A stretch of 64,000 nt of DNA, from contig JAVBPD010000075.1 of assembly GCA_031549885.1 (NCBI GenBank), positions 3,869 through 67,868 of the forward strand, written 5' to 3'. The notes under the pieces are model-generated. The model was not told the DNA's origin and ran no database searches. It saw only the letters and a program-made list of their open reading frames with translations. This document shows, one piece after another, positions 47,955 to 57,276 of this stretch (within the stretch, counting starts at the first letter, position 1; each line of letters starts with the position of its first letter). The position numbers and the translations under genes are program-made. The DNA is from WQUF01 sp031549885 (GTDB lineage Bacteria > Bacillota > Clostridia > Clostridiales > Clostridiaceae).

Positions 47955-48905
47955 ATGAAGTCGCCATACATGAACATTAAAAGAATTGAGTTTATAGTCA
48001 CTTATAACTGCAGTGGAAAATGTAAGCATTGCTCATTAGGAGAAGATTTAAACAGTAAAAGTGAATACAAACATGTTTTGATTAAACAATCTACTTATGC
48101 TATTGATAAGTTATGTGAAATTTATGATATTGCGTCTGTTATGACATTTGGAGGAGAGCCGTTATTATACCCAGATATTGTAAACAAAATCCATAAAACT
48201 GCAACTCTTAATGGAGTAAAAAAAATGCAACTCATAACAAATGGATTCTTTACTAAAAATGAAGATACTCAAATAAAAGTTGTAGAATCATTAAAAGAAG
48301 CTGGTTTAAACAACTTGCTTATTTCTGTAGATGCTTTTCATGAAGAATATATTCCTTATGAAGTAGTTTATAATTTTGCAAAACATGCAAAAGAATCAGG
48401 CATAAAAAATGTTCGACTTCACCCTGCTTGGGTTGTTGATGAAAAAAATGATAATGAATATAATAGAAAAACCAATGAGTTGCTTAATAAATTTTCCAAT
48501 TTAAATATTGAAATATCAAATGGAAATAATATTTTTCTTTCAGGAAATGCTGCTAAAAATTTAGCAAAATATTATGATAAAACAGATCTTGACTTAAATC
48601 TTTTATGTGGATCAATGCCATATACAGAACCTTTAACCAGTATATCATCTATAAGCATTGTTCCAAATGGAGATGTTATGGTATGCGGTTTCGTTATTGG
48701 AAATATTTACAAAGATGGTATAGAAGAAATTGTTTCAAATTACGATCCGTTTAAAAATGAATATATGAATATTGTTGTAACTTCAGGAGCGAAAGGTTTA
48801 CTCAAACTAGCTAATAATAAAAATATAAATTTAAATTTATCACAATATTTCACAGCATGCGATCTATGCTTTAAATTGGCTAAAGAATTATCAAATAATT
48901 TATAG
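47955..48905 (+). CDS. Radical SAM protein
   Basis: A 316-residue radical SAM enzyme of unknown reaction. The cluster motif CxxxCxxC is C19, C23, C26 (in TYNCSGKCKHCSLGED), followed by MTFGGEPLLYPD, ITNGFFTKN and ISVDAFHEEYIPYE, the core barrel strands. The C-terminal third has cysteines in LLCGSMPY, VMVCGFVIGN and TACDLCFKL, which resembles a partial SPASM-type auxiliary cluster region of peptide-modifying enzymes. No obvious precursor peptide ORF lies beside it. The start ATG follows a modest GGGGA site. It is divergent from padR and 118 bases upstream of the TerB operon; whether it belongs to either is unknown. Confidence 0.85.
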   Translation: MKSPYMNIKRIEFIVTYNCSGKCKHCSLGEDLNSKSEYKHVLIKQSTYAIDKLCEIYDIASVMTFGGEPLLYPDIVNKIHKTATLNGVKKMQLITNGFFTKNEDTQIKVVESLKEAGLNNLLISVDAFHEEYIPYEVVYNFAKHAKESGIKNVRLHPAWVVDEKNDNEYNRKTNELLNKFSNLNIEISNGNNIFLSGNAAKNLAKYYDKTDLDLNLLCGSMPYTEPLTSISSISIVPNGDVMVCGFVIGNIYKDGIEEIVSNYDPFKNEYMNIVVTSGAKGLLKLANNKNINLNLSQYFTACDLCFKLAKELSNNL

Positions 48906-49023
48906 TTACCCAATTTTTTAGTGACATTATATCTTTATAATAAATCATATTTATTCTTTTAGCTAATACATATATACTATAATTAACTATTATAGATTTT
49001 GTTTAGGAGATAATTTATTAAAG

Positions 49024-52020
49024 ATGCCATATAAAAATGTATATACACTTAAGCTATCCTATGAAAGCAAAAGATTTATTATTAAAGGTTATCACAATAA
49101 CATCTCATGCCCTGCTATGGCTATTTTAAGATCAAATAATGCTTTAAATAGCCTTTTAGGTCTATTGCCTTATGACTGTGGTTATTTCTTTATAAATAAA
49201 ATAAATAAGTTAATAGAAATCATTGATCTTTTTAAAAATGCTGAATATAAAAATATTTCTTTTGTAATATCAGACGAAGTACTTAATTTAAAATTTTGTT
49301 TTGATCATAAAATTAAGATAAAGTATGTTTTTAATGAAGATTTAAAATGTTTAGAAAGGATTTCACCTGAAAATTGTGAATTTGTTGATAAGGATTTTAT
49401 TAAAATTGAAAATACTTTTTATCATTTAAAAAATCCAATTGATTTTGATTTTACAAGGGAGTATATTGAAGATATTAATATACTTATATTTGTTAAGGAA
49501 AAAATTCCTCATCTTAAGGATGCGGCTATTTGTGATGTTCAAATTTCAAATAAAAAGCTGCTTTTAATTAAGGTTAATTCAAATTCAAAAGAGAGAATTG
49601 AAATAATTTACAAATGGGCTTTGCCTTTAGAAAACTTCTTTTACTTTGATAAGTTTATCTTAGTAAATAAAAAAATTTATGAGATGGATTCTTTAAGCAC
49701 TTTAAAAATATTGTTTAAAAATCAAATTGCTAAAAAAGTATTTCAAAACCAGGAAATACCTTATTTTATCCAGCATATATTTCCATTTATTAAAGGTTTC
49801 TTTATAAATGACTACAGCAATTTTGAAAAAATAAAAATACATTCTGATAATTTAAAAGCATGCTTAAAAGTATATGTTGATACTTCTGGTATAGTAGGAA
49901 AAGTATATGCAAAATACTCTTTGAATTTAAATGGTTTAATTATAGATTTAGACAAGCTAAGTGAATTAATAAAAAATAATTTTAAATATATTTGTATAGA
50001 TGAATTTAATTGGTTAATTCATGATAAAGCTTCAAATTTAATAAAAAAATATTTTAGATTTCTAAAGCCATATGTATTATATGAAAAGGAAATTATATAT
50101 CAAGGTAGCGAAAGGCTGTATAATTTAAGTTCTAATATAATATTTGATAACATAAAAATTTCCCAATACAAGGATAAAACAGAGCTTGGCATAAATCATT
50201 ATAAGTTTCTTTTAAAGTATGGTATGTCTGGAGGGGTAATTGCAAACGAAGTGGATAATTATGAGATTATACGAAGATTTTTATCGTCTTTATTTGCTGC
50301 CAAAAACCATGCTAAAGTTTTAATCATAGCAGATAAAAGTGAATGTTCTATGTTAAGCCAAAAGTATGGAAATTATACACCTATATTTATTGATTCTTCA
50401 GACGCCTATGATAAGCATATGAGTACCTTAAATGGTGTATTTGTAATGTCATGGAATTTAATAAACCATTGCATAAATATTTTCACACCAAAATGGGACA
50501 TAATTATTTTTATATCTATTGAAGAGTTAATTCAAGTTTACCCAGAAATTTTTAACACTGTAATTAATTTTGAACCTTCTATTTTTTTAAACTTTACTAC
50601 AATTGATCAAAATGAAACTTTAATAAAATCTGAAGAAGAAAAAATATCCAAAGTATTAAAATACTACGCTGATGAATCGATGAAAAATTATCTTTATAGA
50701 AATGTAAATGAAGTATTGTCCCTCCCTCCTCCATATTTACATGAAGGTTTGGATTATAGCTATGAGCATGAATTAGATGAAGCTTTAAATGCTGAAAACT
50801 TTATTAATGAAATAAGTGATGATTCATATTTTCGCTTTAAAAATCAAATAAACAAAGGAGTTTTTCCTAAAACAGAGGTTTCCAATGTATTTAAATACAT
50901 ATGCGAAAAGATTAATAAAATAGAGTGGACAAACGCAGATGATATACTTTTAGATATGCTTAATATTTGGTTCTACTACAGGGACTTTTTTTCAGAACTA
51001 GATGAATATTTATTAAGTTGGTGTTTTGATTTTATAAACATAAATAAGCCTAATTTTTCAATGACTGAATATATAAAATTAATAATTGATACAAATGTTA
51101 AAAAGATACCACTGATGTTTAATGATATACTTTTAGATGAACTTGCACAAAATGATGAAGCTGTTGTTGATTTTAAAAGCGTACAAATATTATCTTCATA
51201 TGATATTCTAAAAAGCAAATTCTTTCAAAATGAAAATCAAGATTTAATTATCTCAACAATTAATGATATAATGGCACTAATAAATAAATATTTTTTAAGG
51301 AAATATAACAAAAACATCTTAAATATGCATTCTCCAAACAAGGAGTATATTAGAGTAAAAGTTTATAAAAATGCAATTTATTATATAAACCCACAAGAAT
51401 ACGATTTTTATTATAGACCATATACAACTTATTTTCCTTTGACTTGCTTTATCACAAATATTATAAAATATACTGAAAAAATAATGCGAAAAAACAATGG
51501 AAATTATAAAGCATTTTCTAATGTGAATTTAGATAATGAATATAAGAATTTAATTGATGAATACTTTAATAGAAAATATTTAAAACCTGTCCTTAAAGAA
51601 CTACCTACTTCAAATATAGCAAGGGCAGATGTTAATATTGATATGGAAAAAGTTTATTTTTTAAAGAGAGAATCAAGTGAAATTTTAGATATTTTATCTA
51701 CAATTAAAGATGAAAATAATAGCTCTAATGACACTTATATAGAAGATGAAACTGCTAACATAGAAGACATGGATTTATTTGAAAAATTCTCATCTAAAAT
51801 GTCTAGCCTTGAAAATGAAGTTTTAAAATATATAATAAAATGCAAAGAGCCTTGTGAAATTAAAATATTGACTGATCATTTTAAAGGGTATTTTATAAAC
51901 ACCATTTTAGATGGTATAAACTCTTTATCAAAAGAAATATTTGGCAATTTGCTTCTATATGAAGATATGGAAAAAGTATTTATTGAAGAGGAACTTAAAG
52001 ATATGTTTTGTAATTTTTAG
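49024..52020 (+). CDS. TerB-N/TerB-C domain protein with degenerate SNF2-like ATPase
   Basis: A 998-residue cytoplasmic protein, first gene of a four-gene operon. Residues about 250-390 resemble the SNF2-associated region of bacterial SWI2/SNF2 helicases. Residues about 385-510 follow the SNF2 motor: HYKFLLKYGMSGGVIANEVD aligns with the usual YQ...GGILADDMGLGKT, but the Walker A glycine, lysine and threonine are gone (GGVIANEVDNYE at 403-414). WDIIIFISIEEL (491-502) replaces the DEAQ/DEAH box. From about 575 a TerB-N-like region (EWTNADD at 634-640) and a TerB-C-like C-terminus follow, collinear with the next protein. It is therefore probably a non-catalytic scaffold. The ATG lies about 13 bases from AGGAG, an unusually long spacing. 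Confidence 0.7.
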   Translation: MPYKNVYTLKLSYESKRFIIKGYHNNISCPAMAILRSNNALNSLLGLLPYDCGYFFINKINKLIEIIDLFKNAEYKNISFVISDEVLNLKFCFDHKIKIKYVFNEDLKCLERISPENCEFVDKDFIKIENTFYHLKNPIDFDFTREYIEDINILIFVKEKIPHLKDAAICDVQISNKKLLLIKVNSNSKERIEIIYKWALPLENFFYFDKFILVNKKIYEMDSLSTLKILFKNQIAKKVFQNQEIPYFIQHIFPFIKGFFINDYSNFEKIKIHSDNLKACLKVYVDTSGIVGKVYAKYSLNLNGLIIDLDKLSELIKNNFKYICIDEFNWLIHDKASNLIKKYFRFLKPYVLYEKEIIYQGSERLYNLSSNIIFDNIKISQYKDKTELGINHYKFLLKYGMSGGVIANEVDNYEIIRRFLSSLFAAKNHAKVLIIADKSECSMLSQKYGNYTPIFIDSSDAYDKHMSTLNGVFVMSWNLINHCINIFTPKWDIIIFISIEELIQVYPEIFNTVINFEPSIFLNFTTIDQNETLIKSEEEKISKVLKYYADESMKNYLYRNVNEVLSLPPPYLHEGLDYSYEHELDEALNAENFINEISDDSYFRFKNQINKGVFPKTEVSNVFKYICEKINKIEWTNADDILLDMLNIWFYYRDFFSELDEYLLSWCFDFININKPNFSMTEYIKLIIDTNVKKIPLMFNDILLDELAQNDEAVVDFKSVQILSSYDILKSKFFQNENQDLIISTINDIMALINKYFLRKYNKNILNMHSPNKEYIRVKVYKNAIYYINPQEYDFYYRPYTTYFPLTCFITNIIKYTEKIMRKNNGNYKAFSNVNLDNEYKNLIDEYFNRKYLKPVLKELPTSNIARADVNIDMEKVYFLKRESSEILDILSTIKDENNSSNDTYIEDETANIEDMDLFEKFSSKMSSLENEVLKYIIKCKEPCEIKILTDHFKGYFINTILDGINSLSKEIFGNLLLYEDMEKVFIEEELKDMFCNF

Positions 52021-52029
52021 GAGGTTTTT

Positions 52030-53751
52030 ATGTCTATACTTGATAGACTTATAGGTTCATTTAGCTCTTATGGTTTATTGCTTACAATGGATAAATTTTT
52101 TCATAAGTTTATTATAGTTGGTTATCGCAATTATCTTGTATATTCTGTAGAAAATATAATAAAGTCTAAACCAATTTTAAATGTACTTTTAAATTGGTGT
52201 TATTTTGATGGTCAATATGCTATTGTAGAAGACGATTATTTAAACGATGTGGTTTATTTTTTTAACAATAAAACTGAAAAGAAGCTTTATCTTATAGTTT
52301 CTAAAGAAGTAACAAATTATATAAAGAAAAAACCCAAAAAACATGAATTAGAGTTTGCAGAAGTTACAATTGAAGAAGATCCCGGAATAGAAGTAAATAT
52401 CACAAAAAGAGAATATATTGACTTGTTTAAAGCAAGTTCTTTTATAACTGGAGCAAAGCGTTTTGAGTATGTTGAAGGTAAAAGAGCTGAGTTTATTTTT
52501 TTTAATATGTATTATCCAAATTATGATTCTATGTCTAAAAAGCAAAGAGAATTTTATTTATATTTTAGATCTGAATTAAAGAAAGGAAATTTTTTAAATA
52601 CAGACCTTTCATATGTTTTTCTTTACATTTATGAAAGGATTAATAAATTAGAATGGACAAATGCGGATGATGTGCTCCAAAGTATTTTTAATGTTTGGCT
52701 TTTTTATAGAAAGCAGTATCCAAATTTAGATGGTTATTTAATACACTGGTGCTTTGACTTTATAGCTTTAAATTCTCCAAAAATGACTATATTTCAATTT
52801 GCTGAATTTATTTATGAAAAGAACATAAAACCTATTCCAATAATTAACGATTTAATAATCAATAACGTTATAAGAAATAAACAAAATAAATTTAAATTAA
52901 AGGAATTAGAAATCCTTTCAAATTATAAAATCTCAAAGAGCAAGTTTTATCAATCTACGGACAAGGTTTTAATTGAAAAAAGCATAGGTGACATATTTAC
53001 TTTAACAAATAAATATTCACTTAAAATGAATAAAAAAAGCATATTAGATATGTTCTCTCCAAAAACTTTAAGAGGAAAGATAAAAGCATATAGCAATGCT
53101 ATTTATGAACTTGATCCCAAAGAATATGAAATTTCATATACAATTTTTTCAAATAATGAGCCTTTAAAAGCTTTTATTACAAACATGCTTAGATATTCAG
53201 AAAATGCTTTAAGATATGAAAATTCTTATAAGTCTAAGCTTAAAAATGTAGAATTATCTGATGAATATAGCAAATTAATTGATGAATACTTCCTTAGAAA
53301 AGTAAACAAAATAACTAAAGAAGTTGCTATTTCATCTATTAATATAAATATGGAAAATGTAAAAACTTTAAAGCAAGAAAGTGAAGAAATCTTAACCATT
53401 TTAGCAGTTAAAAACGAAGAGGATTTTGAAGAAGAAACTGTTGAAACTAAAGATGATATTATTACAATAATAAAAAATGTTCCTAATTCTTATTATGAAT
53501 TTAACTTTATTAAAGATATGGAAATTTCTCAAAGAGAAGTTTTATGCGCAATACTTAATGGTAGCCATAAAGAAATAAACCAAATTGCAACTAAATATTG
53601 CACAATGTCAGATATTTTAGTAGATGAAATAAATAACTTATCACTTCAAAATATTGGCGATATTTTAATAAATACATCTATTTCTCCATTATCTATTAAT
53701 GAAGAATATGAATTAATATTAAGAGAAATTTTTGAAAAGGGTGAAATTTAA
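52030..53751 (+). CDS. TerB-N/TerB-C domain protein
   Basis: A 573-residue cytoplasmic protein. Residues about 165-330 carry the TerB-N pattern (YDSMSKKQREFYLYFRSELK, LSYVFLYIYERINKLEWTNA, with EWTNADD at 208-214); residues about 340-573 resemble TerB-C, ending in a winged-helix-like segment. The stretch from about 175 to the end is collinear with residues 600-998 of the upstream protein, with a nearly constant offset of 425-426, so the two genes share an ancestor. The first 130 residues, including LNVLLNWCYFDGQYAIVEDD, are unique. TerB-N and TerB-C domains are known from Ter-linked stress and DNA-processing loci. The start is nine bases after the previous stop with AGGAGG. Confidence 0.75.
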   Translation: MSILDRLIGSFSSYGLLLTMDKFFHKFIIVGYRNYLVYSVENIIKSKPILNVLLNWCYFDGQYAIVEDDYLNDVVYFFNNKTEKKLYLIVSKEVTNYIKKKPKKHELEFAEVTIEEDPGIEVNITKREYIDLFKASSFITGAKRFEYVEGKRAEFIFFNMYYPNYDSMSKKQREFYLYFRSELKKGNFLNTDLSYVFLYIYERINKLEWTNADDVLQSIFNVWLFYRKQYPNLDGYLIHWCFDFIALNSPKMTIFQFAEFIYEKNIKPIPIINDLIINNVIRNKQNKFKLKELEILSNYKISKSKFYQSTDKVLIEKSIGDIFTLTNKYSLKMNKKSILDMFSPKTLRGKIKAYSNAIYELDPKEYEISYTIFSNNEPLKAFITNMLRYSENALRYENSYKSKLKNVELSDEYSKLIDEYFLRKVNKITKEVAISSININMENVKTLKQESEEILTILAVKNEEDFEEETVETKDDIITIIKNVPNSYYEFNFIKDMEISQREVLCAILNGSHKEINQIATKYCTMSDILVDEINNLSLQNIGDILINTSISPLSINEEYELILREIFEKGEI

Positions 53752-55094
53752 TGCAAGATTATAAAATTCCAAAGCGCATTTCTACGGCACTTCTTAACTC
53801 TTTAAATTCTGGAGTTGTGCCTAGGATTGGACTTGAATACATTACTGTAGGGAGAAAAAAAGAAATTCAAGTTTTATCAAATGATTTGGAAAATATAAAA
53901 GAAGGTGGGTCTGTTTTTAGATTCATATGTGGTAAATATGGAAGCGGAAAGAGCTTCTTAATTCAGGTTATAAGAAATCACGCTTTAGATAAAGGCTTTG
54001 TTACCTGCGATACTGATTTATCACCCGAAAAAAAGCTTGCTGGAAAAAAGCAAGGAATTGCAACTTATAAAGACCTCATTCACAATATGGCAATTTCAGC
54101 TCGTCCTGATGGTGGAGCTTTAGAATCTATTATGCAAAAATGGATTCAAAATTTAAAGATAACAGTGATGAAAGAAACAGGTATTCCCCTTGACGATCCA
54201 AATATTAACATCAAGGTAAAAAATAAAATTTTTGAAGTTATACACAATTTAGAAAATCAAAGCCATGGATATGATTTTTCTGTTGCCATTGCAGCTTATT
54301 TTGATGGTTATAATTTAGATAATGAAACCTTAAAACAAGCATCTTTAAGATGGCTTAAGGGTGAATTTACTACGAAAACTGAAGCAAAATCTTATTTAAA
54401 AGTTGGAGAGATAATTGATGATGATAATTGGTATGATTATATTAAACTGTTTTCAACCTTTATAACGTTAGCTGGATACAATGGTTTAATTTTATTTATA
54501 GATGAGGCTGTAAATCTTTATAAGATATCCAATAGGATCTCACGAGAAAGTAACTATGAAAAGCTCCTATCTATGTTTAACGATACTATGCAAGGGAAAG
54601 CATCTCATTTAGGAATTTATTTTGGAGCAACTCCAACTTTAATAGAGGACACTAAAAAGGGCCTCTTTAGTTATGATGCTCTTAGGACAAGGCTTTCAGA
54701 AGGAAATTTTACAAGTCAAGGCAAATATATAGATTTATCTGGCCCTGTAATGCCCCTTACGACTTTAACAGATGATGAAGTATTTGTCCTTTTAAATATT
54801 TTATTAAATATACATTCAAAGCATTATAATTATGCTCAAAAGCTTACAGATGATGATTTAGTTGAATTTATGAAGACAATAAAGTCTAGAATTGGAGCAG
54901 ATGAGCTTTTAACCCCAAGAGAAGTTACAAGAGATTTTATTTCAATTTTAAATATTATGGAGCAAAATCCTAGTGCAACATTTAAGGAGCTTTTAAATCA
55001 AAATAAAATAACATCAGCACCTAAAGAGAAATATTCAGATGATAATTATTATAACCCAGAAAATGATGATTTATTTGAGAGCTTTCAATTATGA
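53751..55094 (+). CDS. BrxD-like P-loop ATPase (DUF2791)
   Basis: A 447-residue ATP-binding protein of the DUF2791 family, which includes BrxD of BREX type 2 phage defence. Near the N-terminus VPRIGLEYITVGRKKEIQVL is followed by Walker A GKYGSGKS (61-68) and the family segment CDTDLSPEKKLAGKK; the Walker B is LILFIDEAVNL with Asp251 and Glu252. Later segments GIYFGATPTLIEDTKKGLFS and YDALRTRLSE match a sensor and arginine-finger region. ORC/Cdc6-like AAA+ ATPases use this layout to load a helicase on DNA, so loading of the next gene's helicase is a reasonable inference. Start and stop overlap both neighbours (TAATG before, ATGA after). Confidence 0.85.
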   Translation: MQDYKIPKRISTALLNSLNSGVVPRIGLEYITVGRKKEIQVLSNDLENIKEGGSVFRFICGKYGSGKSFLIQVIRNHALDKGFVTCDTDLSPEKKLAGKKQGIATYKDLIHNMAISARPDGGALESIMQKWIQNLKITVMKETGIPLDDPNINIKVKNKIFEVIHNLENQSHGYDFSVAIAAYFDGYNLDNETLKQASLRWLKGEFTTKTEAKSYLKVGEIIDDDNWYDYIKLFSTFITLAGYNGLILFIDEAVNLYKISNRISRESNYEKLLSMFNDTMQGKASHLGIYFGATPTLIEDTKKGLFSYDALRTRLSEGNFTSQGKYIDLSGPVMPLTTLTDDEVFVLLNILLNIHSKHYNYAQKLTDDDLVEFMKTIKSRIGADELLTPREVTRDFISILNIMEQNPSATFKELLNQNKITSAPKEKYSDDNYYNPENDDLFESFQL

Positions 55095-57259
55095 AAAGCC
55101 CTAATCCTTTTTATAGACTTCCCTCATTTATTCAAGAATTCATATACAAAAATAAATGGGATGAAATGAGGCAAATTCAAATAGATGCTTGCAATGTCAT
55201 ATTTGATACAGATAAACATTTAATAATCGCCTCAGGCACAGCATCAGGAAAAACTGAAGCTGCCTTTTTTCCTATAATAACTGATTTAAATGAAAACCCT
55301 GTTAATTCAATTCACACATTATATATAAGCCCTCTTAAAGCTCTTATTAATGATCAATTTTTAAGGTTAAATGAGATTTTAAAAGAAGCTTATATACCTG
55401 TGTGGCAATGGCATGGAGATGTTTTAAAATCTCATAAAGATAAATTAATTAAAAATCCCTCTGGAATACTTCAAATAACTCCAGAGTCTTTAGAGTCCCT
55501 TTTTATAAATAGATCTTCATCTATTTTAACTCTCTTTAAAAATTTAAAATTTGTAGTTATAGATGAAATACATTCATTTATGGGCACAGAGAGAGGATTT
55601 CAGGTTTTATGCCTTTTATCTAGAATATCTTCAGTTTGCAATGTTTTTCCTAGAAGAATAGGACTTTCTGCAACTTTAGGTAATTATTCCTATGCAAAAT
55701 CATGGCTTAAAAATGGCTCAAATATAGATGTATTAGTTTCAAGTCCTCCTTCCTCCAAAAGAATTGTAAACATTGCACTGGAAATTTTTAAGAATTATTT
55801 AGAAGAAAATCCAGAAGAAGAAAGCCTTGAACATTATGAATTTATTTATAAAAATACATTAAATAAAAAGTCCATAATCTTTACAAACAGCAGAGGAGAA
55901 GCAGAAAATACTATATTTTATTTAAGAAGATTTGCTAAGAAAAATAATACTATTGACAATTTTTATATTCACCATGGAAGCATATCTCAAGTTCTAAGGC
56001 AAGAAACTGAAACCATACTTAAAAACGAGGAAAAAAATTCTGTTGTGGCAGCAACTGTAACTTTAGAATTAGGAATAGATATTGGTGACCTTGATCGCAT
56101 AGTGCAAATTGGTTCTCCCCACTCTTGTTCAAGCTTTATTCAAAGATTAGGAAGATCTGGACGAAGAACAGGAAGATCAGAAATTTTATTTATAAATGTA
56201 GAAGAATTGAAAAGGTCTATTACACCTGAATTTATACCATGGGATATGCTGCAATCAATAGCAATAATTGAACTTTATGTAAAAGAAAAGTGGCTTGAAA
56301 GTCCAAAGGATATTCTATTTCCATATAGTTTGCTATACCATCAAACTATGAGTATTTTGCTTTTTTATGGGGAATTATCACCAAAAGACCTTTTAAAAAA
56401 GGTTTTGAGCATGCCTCCCTTTAAAAAAATAACTATAGATGATTATAGAATTTTATTAAACCATTTAATATCCATAAATCACATTGAAAAAATGGAAGAT
56501 GGCAATTTAATAATTGGGCTAAATGGGGAAAAAGTAGTAAATAACTTTCATTTTTATGCTGTATTTAAAGATAGTTTAGAATATAGAGTGATTTATAATG
56601 CAAATGAAATAGGAACTCTTTCAAATGCACCTCCAGAAAAAACTACAATTTTATTATCAGGTAAAGCTTGGATAGTGACAGAAGTAGATTTAAATAACAA
56701 AACTATATTTGTGGTTCCTTCAAAAAACAAAGCTCAAGCGCTTTGGGTTGGGTCTACTCTGGATATTGATGATAAAATTATAGAAAAAATAAAAGATATT
56801 TTAACTTCGGATGAAAAATATTCTTATTTAAAAGAAAATGCACAAAAAAGACTTAATGAAGCTAGAAGATATTCAAGTATAATTCATATTAAAAATACAC
56901 GTTTAATTCAATTGGCTGACAATACATTTTGCTTTATACCATGGATGGGAAGTATAAAAATGAATACCTTAAATAAATTTTTCAAAAACTTATGGAATGA
57001 AGAATTAGAAATAAAATCTGTGGAGCAGTATAGTTGTTATTTTTTTATTATTATATCTTCTTTAAAAATAAATGAATTTGAAAAAAACCTTGAAAAACTC
57101 CTTAAAGAATCATATAAAGAAAATATTTTGGACAAACTAATAATTCCTGAGATGGAATTAAAAACTCATAAATTTGATGACTATATACCTATTGAATTAA
57201 GGCACAAAGCTTATTTGTCAGACAATATAGATATTGATTTTTTAACTAATTATAATTAA
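55091..57259 (+). CDS. DEAD/DEAH-box helicase, Lhr/BrxHI-like
   Basis: A 722-residue superfamily 2 helicase. Motif I is SGTASGKTEAAFFP (GKT at 53-55), motif Ia YISPLKALINDQ, motif II IDEIHSFMG (DEIH at 158-161), motif III LSATLGN, motif IV-V region TNSRGEAENTIFYLRRF and TLELGIDIGDLDRIVQIG, and motif VI QRLGRSGRRTGR (351-362). All catalytic residues look intact. The C-terminal half (about 430-722) has a winged-helix and a beta-rich domain as in Lhr-type helicases and in BrxHI of BREX type 2. It overlaps the ATPase gene by four bases. The nearby ATPase and TerB proteins suggest a DNA-remodelling complex. Confidence 0.88.
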   Translation: MKSPNPFYRLPSFIQEFIYKNKWDEMRQIQIDACNVIFDTDKHLIIASGTASGKTEAAFFPIITDLNENPVNSIHTLYISPLKALINDQFLRLNEILKEAYIPVWQWHGDVLKSHKDKLIKNPSGILQITPESLESLFINRSSSILTLFKNLKFVVIDEIHSFMGTERGFQVLCLLSRISSVCNVFPRRIGLSATLGNYSYAKSWLKNGSNIDVLVSSPPSSKRIVNIALEIFKNYLEENPEEESLEHYEFIYKNTLNKKSIIFTNSRGEAENTIFYLRRFAKKNNTIDNFYIHHGSISQVLRQETETILKNEEKNSVVAATVTLELGIDIGDLDRIVQIGSPHSCSSFIQRLGRSGRRTGRSEILFINVEELKRSITPEFIPWDMLQSIAIIELYVKEKWLESPKDILFPYSLLYHQTMSILLFYGELSPKDLLKKVLSMPPFKKITIDDYRILLNHLISINHIEKMEDGNLIIGLNGEKVVNNFHFYAVFKDSLEYRVIYNANEIGTLSNAPPEKTTILLSGKAWIVTEVDLNNKTIFVVPSKNKAQALWVGSTLDIDDKIIEKIKDILTSDEKYSYLKENAQKRLNEARRYSSIIHIKNTRLIQLADNTFCFIPWMGSIKMNTLNKFFKNLWNEELEIKSVEQYSCYFFIIISSLKINEFEKNLEKLLKESYKENILDKLIIPEMELKTHKFDDYIPIELRHKAYLSDNIDIDFLTNYN

Positions 57260-57276
57260 TTCGAGGAGGTAATAAT

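Noticed and set aside
51900..55100. Tellurite resistance operon
   Set aside because: Only TerB-N/TerB-C-like regions are present; terC, terD, terZ and terA homologues are absent, so a tellurite phenotype is not supported.
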